DNA of 30,322 bases from Bacillota bacterium (GCA_023394045.1 JAEXBN010000011.1:1-30322), one strand, 5' to 3'; shown: positions 6,648 to 15,744, counted from the stretch's first letter. A program made the numbers and translations. Notes: generated by a model from the sequence alone, not told the origin.

Positions 6648-8295
6648 GGAGACGGTGTATATTTCGGGGCATCGCGTTCCGGATACCGATTCGATCTGTT
6701 CGGCGCTGGCCTATGCGGAGCTGAAAAACCGGACGACGGATATGGAAGCCATTCCGATCCGTCTGGGAGATCTGAACCGGGAAACCAAGTATGTACTGGA
6801 TTATTTTGGCGTGAAGCCGCCGATGTTTATGGATACGGTGCAGGCATCGCTGTCGGAGATCGATATCGATCCGGCGTATGGCATCGCTCCGAGCACGACG
6901 CTGAAACGCGCGTCGCAGTTGATTCAGGAAAATCATCAAAACTCGCTGGCGGTGGTGGATGATGGCAACCATCTGATTGGGCTGATCACCATGTCCAATA
7001 TTACGAATTCCTATGCGACCGTTTGGAATGATAATATCCTTGGGCGCGCCCACGCCTCGCTGAACAATATTGTGGAGGTGCTTTCCGGCGAACTGTTGTA
7101 TGTTCCAGAGACACCGCGCGAGCGAAGCGGATCCATCCACATTCACGCGATGGATCATGTGAACGAAGTGATTCAGGAGAATGATATCGTGGTGGTGGGC
7201 GACCGCCCCCGCGCGCAGGAAGAAACCATCCGCATCGGGGCATCGATTTTGATTCTGACCAACAATGCGACCCTGGCCGATGGCTTGCAGGAGCTTTGCG
7301 AAACCTATCGTGTGACGGTGCTGCGCACGCCGTGCTCCACCTATTCGACGGCGCGGCTGCTGCCACAGGCGGTTCCCGTGGAATTTCTGATGACCTCGGG
7401 CGAGTTGGTGACGTTCCATATGGGAGATATGCTGGATGAAGTGCGTGAAACCATGGCGCAGTCGCGCTATCGGACCTATCCGGTGCTGGACAGCCAGGAT
7501 CGGGTGGTCGGTTCCGTCAGCCGCTATCACGTCATCAACACGCCGCAGAAAAAAGTGATTTTGGTGGATCACAATGAGTCGACGCAGTCGATTCCTGACC
7601 TGGAACGGGCTGAAATTCTGGAGATCATCGATCATCACCGCGTGGCGAATGTCAACACGCCGGGGCCCATCTATTTTCGGGTCATGCCGGTCGGGTGCAC
7701 CTCGACCATCATTGCGCAGATGTTCCTCGAGCAGGGAGTGCGACCCAGCCGCCAGGCTGCCGGACTCATGGCATCGGCGATCATTTCCGATACGCTGTTG
7801 CTGCGTTCGCCGACGACGACACCGCTGGACCGCATCGCGCTGGAGCGCTTGGCGCCCATCGCCGGCATTGATGTGGAGACTTACGCGATGGAGATGTTCC
7901 GCGCCGGGACAGACCTCAGAGGAAAATCACCGGAGGATCTGCTCACAGCGGATGTGAAGCCGTTTGATATTGAGGGGACGCGGGTGAAGGTCGCCCAGGT
8001 GTTCACGATGAACGATGAGATCGTCCATGAGATGGGGCCGAGTCTGGTCAAAGAGATGCAGGAGCTGCGCGCCCGCGATCATTTAGATACCTATCTTCTG
8101 GTGCTGACGGATATCTTCAATGAAGATTCTTATATTTTTGTCGATGGCGCCTTTGATGAAGAGATTGCGCAGGAGTTTGGGCAGCCGCTTGTTGACCACG
8201 GCTTTTTGGGACGGGGCGTGCTTTCAAGGAAGAAGCAGCTGGTGCCAAAGATGACCTCGGCGATTGCGCATGCGAAGGAAGGGACGATCGGATGA
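6637..8295 (+). CDS. ppaC: CBS/DRTGG-domain manganese-dependent (family II) inorganic pyrophosphatase
   Basis: The protein has 552 residues. The N-terminal DHH domain begins with the metal-binding GHRVPDTDS. It is split by an insert of about 240 residues containing a CBS domain, a DRTGG-like domain and a second CBS domain. The DHH half then resumes with VDHNESTQ and the signature IIDHHR. The DHHA2 domain ends in SRKKQLVP, the substrate-binding motif of family II enzymes. Such CBS-pyrophosphatases hydrolyse PPi and are tuned by adenine nucleotides (AMP/ADP inhibit, diadenosine polyphosphates activate in studied clostridial enzymes). I chose the GTG at 6637 because AAGGAG lies six bases upstream; an in-frame GTG at 6613 lacks one. 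It overlaps ftsH by 11 bases and tsaC by 4. The next two genes encode enzymes that release PPi. Confidence 0.92.
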   Translation: MNRKETVYISGHRVPDTDSICSALAYAELKNRTTDMEAIPIRLGDLNRETKYVLDYFGVKPPMFMDTVQASLSEIDIDPAYGIAPSTTLKRASQLIQENHQNSLAVVDDGNHLIGLITMSNITNSYATVWNDNILGRAHASLNNIVEVLSGELLYVPETPRERSGSIHIHAMDHVNEVIQENDIVVVGDRPRAQEETIRIGASILILTNNATLADGLQELCETYRVTVLRTPCSTYSTARLLPQAVPVEFLMTSGELVTFHMGDMLDEVRETMAQSRYRTYPVLDSQDRVVGSVSRYHVINTPQKKVILVDHNESTQSIPDLERAEILEIIDHHRVANVNTPGPIYFRVMPVGCTSTIIAQMFLEQGVRPSRQAAGLMASAIISDTLLLRSPTTTPLDRIALERLAPIAGIDVETYAMEMFRAGTDLRGKSPEDLLTADVKPFDIEGTRVKVAQVFTMNDEIVHEMGPSLVKEMQELRARDHLDTYLLVLTDIFNEDSYIFVDGAFDEEIAQEFGQPLVDHGFLGRGVLSRKKQLVPKMTSAIAHAKEGTIG

Positions 8296-9431
8296 TCCCT
8301 GAATATCAGGGGATGGATCCCCTGTCCGGCTTTCCGGATCCGCCCTATGTGAAAACGGAGATGCTTTCGGCGATGGATGCCGAGGGGGAAGCGATCCGCC
8401 GCGGCGCGGCGCTGCTCCGCAATGGAGAGGTGGTCGCGTTTCCAACGGAAACGGTCTATGGCTTGGGAGCGAACGGGCTGAATCCGGAGGCAACGAAAAA
8501 AATTTTTCAGGCGAAAGGCCGTCCGCAGGATAATCCGTTGATTCTGCACATTGCGGATTTCAGCCAGCTGGATGCGCTGATCGAACCGATTTCTGAAGAG
8601 GTGCGCGGGATTCTTCCTCATTATTGGCCGGGTCCGATGACCTTTATTTTCCGACGAAGCGCCCTGGTTCCGGATGAGGTGACCGCCGGAGGAGAGACGG
8701 TCGCGGTGCGGATGCCGGTGCACCCGGTGGCGCGTGCGCTGATTCGGGAATCGGGGGTTCCCGTTGCGGCGCCGTCGGCGAACCGCAGCGGGCGCCCGAG
8801 TCCCACGACGGCAGAGGATGTTTTGGAGGACATGGAGGGACGGATTCCGCTGATTTTGGATGGCGGGGCAACCGAGATCGGATTGGAATCGACGGTGCTG
8901 GACCTGACGACGGATCCGCCAGCCATCCTTCGCCCCGGCTTCTATGATGTGGAGCGCGTGCGCGGCGATTTCCCGGACATTCGGGGAGGAGAACACGCGG
9001 TCGCAGAAGCGCATGTGCCGGAAGACTATGCCGTGAATGGCGCGCCGAAAGCGCCGGGAATGAAATATCGCCACTATGCGCCGAAAGCGGAGGTCACGGT
9101 GTTTGTGGGCTCGGATGAGGCGGTGGCGGAGCGCATGGCCGCAGAGGCACACGGGCGGGCGCAGTGCGGAGAGCGCGTGGGCTTCATGGTGTTTGATGCG
9201 ATGGTCAATTCGCTTCGCGCCGCTTTGGGGAACGAGACGGAACCGATTCTCACGCTGGGACGGCGCGACGCGCCGGAGACGATGGGACACCGTCTGTTCC
9301 ATGCGATGCGCCTGCTGGATCATGATGGATGTGATGCGATTTTTGTCGCCGGGGTTGATGAGGCGCATGTCGGCGTCGCAGTGATGAACCGGCTGCTGAA
9401 GGCGGCTGGCGGACGCAAAATTGAAGTGTGA
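8292..9431 (+). CDS. L-threonylcarbamoyladenylate synthase (long Sua5-type)
   Basis: This 379-residue YrdC/Sua5 protein makes threonylcarbamoyl-AMP from threonine, bicarbonate and ATP, releasing PPi, the first step of the t6A37 modification of ANN-decoding tRNAs. The catalytic domain shows FPTETVYGLGANG near 52, the KGRPQDNPL loop near 75, and SANRSGRPSPTTAEDV near 160. The linker PGMKYRHYAPKA (about 256) and a C-terminal Sua5 domain mark it as the two-domain form. The ATG overlaps the preceding stop as ATGA, so translation is coupled. About 25 residues precede the conserved domain; an internal ATG at 8361 is a less likely alternative start. Confidence 0.93.
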   Translation: MIPEYQGMDPLSGFPDPPYVKTEMLSAMDAEGEAIRRGAALLRNGEVVAFPTETVYGLGANGLNPEATKKIFQAKGRPQDNPLILHIADFSQLDALIEPISEEVRGILPHYWPGPMTFIFRRSALVPDEVTAGGETVAVRMPVHPVARALIRESGVPVAAPSANRSGRPSPTTAEDVLEDMEGRIPLILDGGATEIGLESTVLDLTTDPPAILRPGFYDVERVRGDFPDIRGGEHAVAEAHVPEDYAVNGAPKAPGMKYRHYAPKAEVTVFVGSDEAVAERMAAEAHGRAQCGERVGFMVFDAMVNSLRAALGNETEPILTLGRRDAPETMGHRLFHAMRLLDHDGCDAIFVAGVDEAHVGVAVMNRLLKAAGGRKIEV

Positions 9432-9437
9432 TGGACG

Positions 9438-9468
9438 GCATCCCGCACCCGGAGGGATGCTGTTTTTT
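9438..9468 (+). terminator. Terminator after the Sua5-type gene
   Basis: GCATCCC (9438-9444) pairs with GGGATGC (9454-9460), followed by TGTTTTTT. It would end or attenuate the ftsH-ppaC-sua5 transcript before upp; an A/T-rich stretch with TAAAAT (9473-9478) could be the -10 box of a new promoter. Confidence 0.7.
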
Positions 9469-9513
9469 ATGATAAAATAAGAAAAATGCGACGGGTCGGC
9501 GAAGGGGGATATG

Positions 9514-10143
9514 ATGGGCAAACTGATTATTTTGGATCATCCGTTGATTCAACACAAAGTATCGATTTTGCGTGATAAAAACACAGGGACGAATGAATTT
9601 CGCCATCTGGTGCAGGAAGTGGCGCTGCTGGAGGCATATGAGGCGCTCCGGGGATTGGAGCTGGAAGAATATGCGCTGGAAACGCCCATGGAGAAGACCA
9701 CAGGATACCGCCTGTCCGGTAAAAAGCTCTGCATTGTTCCCGTGCTGCGCGCCGGCCTCGGCATGGTGGATCCGTTTTTAGATGTGGTGCCGACGGCAAA
9801 AGTCGGTCATGTCGGGCTGTATCGTGATCCGGTGTCCCATCAGCCGGTGGAGTATTATCTGAAATTGCCGCAGGATGTGGCGAATCGCGATATTTTTGTG
9901 CTGGATCCGATGCTGGCGACGGGCGGCTCGCTGTCGGCATCGATCGATTTGCTGAAGAAGGCGGGCTGCGAGAAGATCACTTCGGTGAATATCATTGCGG
10001 CGCCGGAGGGCGTGCAGTTCGTTCAGGATCGCCATCCGGATGTCGATATTATCGTTGCGGCGCTGGACCGGGAACTGAATGAAAATGCCTATATTCTTCC
10101 GGGTCTCGGAGATGCCGGAGACCGCCTGTTTGGAACGAAATAG
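9514..10143 (+). CDS. upp: Uracil phosphoribosyltransferase
   Basis: A 209-residue enzyme of standard length that converts uracil and PRPP to UMP and PPi (pyrimidine salvage, cytosol). The PRPP loop is LDPMLATGGS near residue 130-140, the N-terminal conserved region is HPLIQHKVSILRDKNT, and the uracil-binding C-terminus is YILPGLGDAGDRLFGTK. Two consecutive ATG codons lie at 9511 and 9514; the second has better spacing (5 bases) from GGGGG and gives the canonical length. Thirteen bases separate it from murA. Confidence 0.97.
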   Translation: MGKLIILDHPLIQHKVSILRDKNTGTNEFRHLVQEVALLEAYEALRGLELEEYALETPMEKTTGYRLSGKKLCIVPVLRAGLGMVDPFLDVVPTAKVGHVGLYRDPVSHQPVEYYLKLPQDVANRDIFVLDPMLATGGSLSASIDLLKKAGCEKITSVNIIAAPEGVQFVQDRHPDVDIIVAALDRELNENAYILPGLGDAGDRLFGTK

Positions 10144-10156
10144 CGAGGAGTGAGCC

Positions 10157-11422
10157 ATGGAATATATCCGTGTGCGCAGCCGCGGGCCGCTGGAAGGCGA
10201 AGTGACCATCAGCGGCGCTAAAAACGCGGCGCTGCCGATCCTGGCTGCATCGCTTCTGGGGACGGAAGAGATCATTCTGGAGCAGGTACCGCAGCTCAAA
10301 GATATTGAAGTGATGATCGAGGTGCTGCGCGCCCTCGATGTGAAGGTGGAGTATCTGGATGCGGAGACGATTCGGATTGACGCGTCCGAGGTGCATAAGA
10401 CGGAAACGCCGAGCGAGCTGATGAACCGGATGCGCGCCTCGTTTGTCATCATGGGTCCGCTGTTGACCCGGCTGGGCAGGACGCATACGCACATGCCGGG
10501 GGGATGCAATATCGGAAAGCGCCCCGTGGATCTGCATTTGAAAGGATTTGCGGCGCTGGGGGCGGAGATTGATGAAGCGCCGGATGCCGTCGGAGCCAAA
10601 GCGCCGGATGGCGGTTTGGTCGGCGGAAAGGTTTACCTAGATTTTCCCTCGGTGGGAGCTACGCAGAATATCATGATGGCAGCGACGCTGGCGCGCGGCG
10701 AATCGATCATTGAAAATGCGGCGAAGGAGCCGGAAATCACGGATCTCGCCAATTTTCTGAATAAGATGGGAGCCAAGGTGCGCGGCGCAGGAACCTCCCG
10801 CATCGTGATTGAAGGCGTGAAAAAATTGCGCGGAGCGAGCCATACGATCATTCCGGATCGCATTGAGGCGGCAACGTTTCTGGTTGGCGCGGCGATGACC
10901 GGCGGGACGGTGCGCGTCAACAATGTGCTTTCCGATCATATTCGTCCGGTGCTGGCGAAGCTGGAGGAAGTGGGGGCTCGGATTGAGGATTTGGATGACG
11001 CGATCATCGTCCAGTCCAACGGTCGTTTGAAGGCGACCAAGATCCGGACGCTGCCCTATCCCGGATTTCCCACGGATGTTCAGGCACAGTTCATGGCGTT
11101 GATGACGATTGCGCAGGGGCAGAGCCACGTGGAGGAGACCGTGTTTGAGAACCGCTTCATGCATTGCGATGAGCTGAGCAAGATGGGAGCGCTCATTATC
11201 ACGGAAGGGCATGAAGCGGTGATCCGCGGGGTCGATCATCTGGTCGGAGCAAAGGTGAATGCGACGGATCTTCGTGCCGGCGCGGCGCTGATTCTTGCGG
11301 GTTTAGTCGCCGACGGGGAGACACAGGTGCATAATGTCTATCATCTGGATCGGGGCTATGCGCGGCTGGAAGAGAAATTTCAGGCGCTCGGCGCCGACGT
11401 GGAGCGGTTCCGCCGGGATTAG
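10157..11422 (+). CDS. murA: UDP-N-acetylglucosamine 1-carboxyvinyltransferase
   Basis: This 421-residue enzyme transfers enolpyruvate from PEP to UDP-GlcNAc, the first committed step of peptidoglycan synthesis. Lys22 lies in ISGAKNAALPI. The active-site Cys117 lies in MPGGCNIGKRP and is the residue alkylated by fosfomycin; a Cys rather than Asp there predicts sensitivity of the target. The C-terminal RAGAALILAGLVADG is also typical. The ATG follows GAGGAGTGAG. Gram-positives often have two murA paralogues; which one this is cannot be told from the window alone. Confidence 0.97.
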   Translation: MEYIRVRSRGPLEGEVTISGAKNAALPILAASLLGTEEIILEQVPQLKDIEVMIEVLRALDVKVEYLDAETIRIDASEVHKTETPSELMNRMRASFVIMGPLLTRLGRTHTHMPGGCNIGKRPVDLHLKGFAALGAEIDEAPDAVGAKAPDGGLVGGKVYLDFPSVGATQNIMMAATLARGESIIENAAKEPEITDLANFLNKMGAKVRGAGTSRIVIEGVKKLRGASHTIIPDRIEAATFLVGAAMTGGTVRVNNVLSDHIRPVLAKLEEVGARIEDLDDAIIVQSNGRLKATKIRTLPYPGFPTDVQAQFMALMTIAQGQSHVEETVFENRFMHCDELSKMGALIITEGHEAVIRGVDHLVGAKVNATDLRAGAALILAGLVADGETQVHNVYHLDRGYARLEEKFQALGADVERFRRD

Positions 11423-11457
11423 GGTGAGAGACGGCAAAGAGAACGATGAGGTGCCTC

Positions 11458-13668
11458 ATGCAGGTCAAAGGAACGGTCACAAAAATCCGATTTCGCAACG
11501 ATGAAAATGGATGGACCGTCTGTGTGCTGTCGACGGAAGATGGCGATTTGACCTGCGTGGGGACTTTTTTTGCGCTTCGGGAGGGAGAGGATCTTTCCGT
11601 CTGGGGAGATTTGATCGTGCATCCGAAATATGGGACGCAGCTTCGTGTGCAGCGGTTTGAGAAAACGGAGCCGACGACGCAGGAACAGCTGATCCGCTAC
11701 CTTTCTTCCGATGCGGTGCCGCATATTGGCCCGAAGCGTGCGGAGAAACTGGTGGATCGCTATGGTTTGAACGTCATTGATCTGATTTTGGATGATCCGG
11801 ATGTGCTGCTGCAGCTCAAAGGGATCGGCCCTTCCAAAGCGCGGGAGATTCGGGATGCCCTCGCAGAACAGCGGGAGGCGCAGAAGACGCTGATCTTTCT
11901 TCAGACGATTGGCGTTGGGCCGCGCACCGCACAGGACATCTACCGGGCTTATGGCGATCAGGCTGAAGAAATTCTTCGGAAAGAGCCTTACCGCTTGGTG
12001 GTGGATCTCGCAGGCATTGGCTTTCGCACCGCGGATCGTATCGCGCGCAAACTGGGCGTTCGCGAGGATTCGATCCTTCGGACGCAGGCGGGGCTGCTGT
12101 ATCTCTTTGACCGTGCACAGCGCAGCGACGGCTCGTGCTATCTCACGCGGACAGAAATGGAAGAGGCGCTGGCGCAGCTTCTCGGGGAGAGGCCGGAGAC
12201 GCTGGAGGAGGCGTTGTTCGATCTGATCGTGCAGGGGAAACTCGTCGAGGATCCGGAAAAAAATCGTTGGTATCTGAGGATCATCGATGAGGAAGAGCGA
12301 AATGTGGCGATGCGGGTCGTCACGCTTCTTGGAGAAAAATCGGCTCCGCTGGCGGCGGACATGGAAGAGATTGAGCGTTCGATTGGCATCCGGCTGGATG
12401 AAACACAGCGTGATGCGGTGGTTCGCGCAGCAACGGAACCCGTGCTCGTTTTAACGGGCGGTCCAGGCACGGGAAAGACGACGATTGTGCGTGCCATTCT
12501 GGAATTGTTCGATCAAAATCAGCTCAGCACCGAGTTAGCAGCACCGACGGGACGTGCCGCGAAACGATTGGAACAGTCGACGACACGAAGTGCATTGACC
12601 TTACACCGCCTTCTGGGGTACCGTGGAGGAGAGGAAGCGGCGCACCATCCTTCAATGAACGAAGACAATCCGCTGGCGGCGGATGCGGTGATTGTGGATG
12701 AGGTCAGCATGGTCGATTTGGAGTTGTTCTCCAATTTGTGTGCGGCGCTCCCGGACGGGTGCCGCCTGATCCTCGTGGGCGATGCGGATCAGCTCCCTTC
12801 CGTGGGAGCGGGGAACGTGCTGCATGATCTGATCGCGTCCGATGTGGTTCCCGTCGTGCGCTTGGATCACATTTATCGTCAGGCGGAGCGTTCCATGATC
12901 GTCGTCAATGCGCACCGGATCCGGAATGGTATGGATCCGATCTTGAATGAACCGGGTGGAGATTTTTTCTTTTTGTCCGCAGACGGAAGCCGTGACGCGG
13001 CGGATCTGATCGAGGATTTGGTGGTGCGCCGCCTTCCGGAACATTATGGTTTTGTTCCGAAGCGGGATATTCGGGTGCTTTCGGCGATGAAGAAGGGCGA
13101 ATGCGGCGTGGAAAATCTGAACCTTCGTTTGCAGCAGGCGCTGAATCCGCCGCATCCGGAGCGGAAGGAATACATGGTGGGGCAGGTTTTATTCCGCGAA
13201 GGCGACAGCGTCATGCAGGTCAAAAATGATTATGATCTGGAATGGAACGATCTTTCGGATCCGGATGAGGAGCAGAAGGGAGAGGGTGTCTACAATGGCG
13301 ACTTCGGGGTTCTGACGGCAGTGGATCCGGAGGGAGAGTTCATGGAGGCGTCGTTTGATGGGCGGGTGGCGCATTATCTTCCGCTACAGTTCAAGGAGCT
13401 GAGCCATTCCTTTGCCATCACCATCCATAAATCGCAGGGTTCAGAGTTCCCCTGTGTCGTGATTGCGGTGGTGCCTGGTGCGCCTTTACTGGAGACCCGG
13501 AATATTATTTATACGGCGATGACGCGCGCGAGGAAGCTGTGCGTTCTCGTGGGGGACGTGGCGACCTTGCACCGGATGGTGAGCCATCATCGCATGGAAC
13601 GCCGAAACTCTTCCCTGAATGAACGCTTGATTGCCGCGGCAGCCTTGCAGCATGAGATGGGATTTTAA
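11458..13668 (+). CDS. recD2: RecD2-type ATP-dependent DNA helicase
   Basis: About 736 residues, normal for RecD2 (RecBCD-independent 5'-3' helicase). The N-terminal RecD2-specific region (KGTVTKIRFRNDENGWTVC) is followed by helix-hairpin-helix segments (IGPKRAEKLVDRYG, LKGIGPSKAREIRDA). Walker A GGPGTGKT is at 334-341, Walker B VIVDEVSMVD near 415. The SH3/UvrD C-terminal part has FAITIHKSQGSEFP and TAMTRARKL. The protein acts in DNA repair and replication-fork maintenance. Two in-frame ATGs compete: 11446 with no clear RBS, and 11458 with GAGG six bases upstream, which I prefer. It is the sixth gene of the co-directional run starting at ftsH. Confidence 0.95.
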   Translation: MQVKGTVTKIRFRNDENGWTVCVLSTEDGDLTCVGTFFALREGEDLSVWGDLIVHPKYGTQLRVQRFEKTEPTTQEQLIRYLSSDAVPHIGPKRAEKLVDRYGLNVIDLILDDPDVLLQLKGIGPSKAREIRDALAEQREAQKTLIFLQTIGVGPRTAQDIYRAYGDQAEEILRKEPYRLVVDLAGIGFRTADRIARKLGVREDSILRTQAGLLYLFDRAQRSDGSCYLTRTEMEEALAQLLGERPETLEEALFDLIVQGKLVEDPEKNRWYLRIIDEEERNVAMRVVTLLGEKSAPLAADMEEIERSIGIRLDETQRDAVVRAATEPVLVLTGGPGTGKTTIVRAILELFDQNQLSTELAAPTGRAAKRLEQSTTRSALTLHRLLGYRGGEEAAHHPSMNEDNPLAADAVIVDEVSMVDLELFSNLCAALPDGCRLILVGDADQLPSVGAGNVLHDLIASDVVPVVRLDHIYRQAERSMIVVNAHRIRNGMDPILNEPGGDFFFLSADGSRDAADLIEDLVVRRLPEHYGFVPKRDIRVLSAMKKGECGVENLNLRLQQALNPPHPERKEYMVGQVLFREGDSVMQVKNDYDLEWNDLSDPDEEQKGEGVYNGDFGVLTAVDPEGEFMEASFDGRVAHYLPLQFKELSHSFAITIHKSQGSEFPCVVIAVVPGAPLLETRNIIYTAMTRARKLCVLVGDVATLHRMVSHHRMERRNSSLNERLIAAAALQHEMGF

Positions 13669-13710
13669 GAGGCCGTGAGGGATTCGGCGCGCGCATGAAA
13701 CGAGGGGACG

Positions 13711-14448
13711 GTGAACGGAGTGCATACGGATGGTGTGAGACATCCGGCGGAGCAGCTGCGGCGGATCCGGACGCTGTTGGTTCGCGGGTTGGATGCGTTG
13801 CTCTTTGAAGAGGAAGATCGCTGTCCGGTCTGCGGAACGCCGGGAGCGGGCTTCGGCCAGCTGTGTCCGGTCTGCATGGAGCGGTTGGAGCTCGTTGGTG
13901 CCTGGCATGATCTCTCGCCCTATGTGTGCTATACGGCCGCCTTTTATAATAATGCGCTGCGCTCGCTCTTCGCTGCCTATAAATTTAAGGGGGCGACGTA
14001 CCTGGAGCCGGTTTTTCAGCATTTTATGACGGATTTTGTCCGGAAGGTGCCGGCGTTTCGGGCGGTGCGTTGGATCAGCTTCGTGCCGCAGACCTCGAGG
14101 AACGACGTGCTTCGGGGCGTGAATCCGGCGTATGAATTGGCGGCAGCGGCGGCACAGGAGCTCCATGTTCCGCTGCTGCCGCTTCTTTTGCGCCGCCCGG
14201 GCGGCTTTTCACAGAAGCGCATGAGGGCGGCGGAGCGGCTGAAGAACGTTCGGGGCGCGTATGAGGTGCGGCAGAGGATCCCGGCGGAGGCGCGCATCGG
14301 TCCGGGGTTGGTGATCGATGATTTTCTTACGACCGGAAACACGATGCGCGAGGTCTTATCCGTGCTGGAAGAGAAAGGAATCCATGGCGCCGGGCTGTGT
14401 CTGGCCTGTGTATCCATGCCGCCGGAGCAGCAGCGTTTAAGCGTTTGA
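13711..14448 (+). CDS. ComF-family phosphoribosyltransferase-like protein
   Basis: The 245-residue protein has an N-terminal zinc finger (CPVCGTP...LCPVC, about 43-61) and a PRTase-fold C-terminal domain with VIDDFLTTGNT (about 204-214), the standard ComFC/GntX organisation. The family supports natural transformation in B. subtilis and DNA-related functions elsewhere; without other com genes nearby the role here is uncertain. The start is GTG at 13711, five bases after GAGG; an ATG at 13695 is out of frame. It follows recD2 by 42 bases, a common neighbourhood in clostridia. The last codons run into an 8-bp repeat. Confidence 0.9.
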   Translation: MNGVHTDGVRHPAEQLRRIRTLLVRGLDALLFEEEDRCPVCGTPGAGFGQLCPVCMERLELVGAWHDLSPYVCYTAAFYNNALRSLFAAYKFKGATYLEPVFQHFMTDFVRKVPAFRAVRWISFVPQTSRNDVLRGVNPAYELAAAAAQELHVPLLPLLLRRPGGFSQKRMRAAERLKNVRGAYEVRQRIPAEARIGPGLVIDDFLTTGNTMREVLSVLEEKGIHGAGLCLACVSMPPEQQRLSV

Positions 14449-14483
14449 GTGTTTGAGCGTTTTTTGAGCGCTTAAGTGTTTAA
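14433..14483. repeat. Degenerate 8-bp repeat spanning the comF stop
   Basis: Successive units GCGTTTAA, GCGTTTGA, GTGTTTGA, GCGTTTTTTGA, GCGCTTAA and GTGTTTAA cover the last codons of comF and the gap to the next gene. TTAAGCG near 14437 can pair with CGCTTAA near 14469. It ends just before the RBS of the dehydrogenase gene. Confidence 0.7.
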
Positions 14484-14497
14484 GGAAAGGAAGAAAA

Positions 14498-15451
14498 ATG
14501 AAAACCGTATTGTTGGAACCATTAAACATTTCGGATGAGCTGCTGGAGGAACTGAGCGCGCCGCTGCGGACGGCGGGTCATCTCTTTGAATCTTATGCCA
14601 CAAAACCCTCGGGGACAGAGGAGTGGCTGTCCCGCATTGGCGATGCGGAGCAGATCATTTTGGCGAATACGCCGTTGCCGGAAGAGGCGGTTCGGGAGGC
14701 TCCGAACCTGAAATACATCAATGTCGCGTTTACCGGAACGGATCATATTCCGGTGGAGGCCGCAAGCAAGCGAGGAATCGTGGTCTCCAACGCCGCCGGC
14801 TATTCGGATCAGGGTGTCGCCGAGATGGTGCTTGGAATGAGCATTGCCCTGCTGCGCCAGTTTCAGGCGGCGGATCTGGGAGCGCGCCACGGCGGACGCA
14901 CAGCGGATTTTCCAGGCGGCGAAGTGGCAGGGCGAACCGTGGGGATCATCGGGACGGGAAAGATTGGAACGCGGGTCGCCAAGGTGTTTCATGCGCTCGG
15001 AGCGAAATTGATCGGCTACAACCGGTCGGTGCATCCGGAAGCGGAGGCGCTTGGTCTGAGATATTGTTCGCTGGAAGACGTGTTCCGGACGGCGGATCTG
15101 ATTACGGTGCATCTGCCCAATACGCCGGAGACGCGGAGGCTCATCGGCGCTAAAGAGTTCGCCTTGATGAAAAAAAGTGCCTTTTTCATCAATTGCGCGC
15201 GCGGGCCGATCGTGGATTCGCGGGCGCTCTGCGAGGCGCTTCAAGCGGGGAGCATCGCCGGAGCCGCCGTGGATGTGTTCGACCAGGAACCGCCCTTGAC
15301 GGATGAGCCGCTGCTGGACGCGCCGCATACGCTGCTAACCCCTCATGTGGCTTATTTTACGGAGGAGGCGATGGAGAAGCGGGCGCGCATCGTCTTTCGG
15401 AATGCGGTGGATTTTGTGGAAGGACGAGAGATTTCCACACGGATTCATTGA
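14498..15451 (+). CDS. NAD-dependent D-2-hydroxyacid dehydrogenase
   Basis: This 317-residue enzyme has the D-isomer-specific dehydrogenase fold. The Rossmann motif GTGKIG is at 152-157, and the catalytic residues are Arg235 (NCARGPIVD), Glu264 (DQEPP) and His283 (TPHVAY). The substrate cannot be read from sequence; hydroxypyruvate/glyoxylate reductase, D-lactate dehydrogenase-like and phosphoglycerate dehydrogenase-like enzymes share these residues. No ACT domain is present, arguing against a regulated serA. AAAGGAAG precedes the ATG. It closes the long co-directional run; the next promoter lies about 105 bases downstream. Confidence 0.93.
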   Translation: MKTVLLEPLNISDELLEELSAPLRTAGHLFESYATKPSGTEEWLSRIGDAEQIILANTPLPEEAVREAPNLKYINVAFTGTDHIPVEAASKRGIVVSNAAGYSDQGVAEMVLGMSIALLRQFQAADLGARHGGRTADFPGGEVAGRTVGIIGTGKIGTRVAKVFHALGAKLIGYNRSVHPEAEALGLRYCSLEDVFRTADLITVHLPNTPETRRLIGAKEFALMKKSAFFINCARGPIVDSRALCEALQAGSIAGAAVDVFDQEPPLTDEPLLDAPHTLLTPHVAYFTEEAMEKRARIVFRNAVDFVEGREISTRIH

Positions 15452-15556
15452 TACGGGTTGGAAGGACGGCGCAGAAGGCTTGCACAACGGAGAAGAAAAT
15501 TTGCAAGATGGAAAGGCAAGACGGAGAAGGCTCGCAGGAGAGAAAAAAAGAAGGGC

Positions 15557-15585
15557 TTGCAGCAGGTCGAGTTTTTGTTTAGAAT
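15557..15585 (+). promoter_or_regulatory. Promoter of the Trp-attenuated transporter operon
   Basis: -35 TTGCAG (15557-15562), 17-bp spacer, -10 TAGAAT (15580-15585, 5 of 6). The start site would be near 15592, giving a ~280-nt leader before the trpX-like gene that contains the leader peptide and attenuator. Confidence 0.6.
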
Positions 15586-15625
15586 GAAGACAAGAAAGAA
15601 AGTCAGTAAAGAAAGGATAGTCCGC

Positions 15626-15679
15626 ATGTTGCAGAATATGATGACAACGAAGCGCTGGTGGCAGTCCCATAGAGCCTAG
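15626..15679 (+). CDS. Leader peptide with tandem Trp codons
   Basis: The 17-residue ORF reads MLQNMMTTKRWWQSHRA and ends in TAG at 15677-15679. GAAAGGA at 15611-15617 sits eight bases before the ATG. The two adjacent tryptophan codons at 15656-15661 are the sensing element: Trp is the rarest residue, and a Trp-Trp pair in so short a peptide is the signature of trp attenuation. The frame is open further upstream, but the promoter at 15557-15585 lies inside that longer frame, so the short ORF is preferred. The peptide itself probably has no function after synthesis. Confidence 0.85.
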   Translation: MLQNMMTTKRWWQSHRA

Positions 15680-15744
15680 TTGTATCTTGCAATGTCCATA
15701 GATACAACGCGGAAACGGAGTTGTATCTATGCGGACTTCATATA

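Noticed and set aside
8130..9521. 463-codon minus-strand frame opposite the Sua5-type gene
   Set aside because: Shadow frame of a conserved gene, without RBS or domain.
15458..15679. 73-codon frame containing the Trp leader peptide
   Set aside because: The upstream two thirds are low-complexity Arg/Lys-rich and include the promoter; only the 17-codon end has an RBS at correct spacing.
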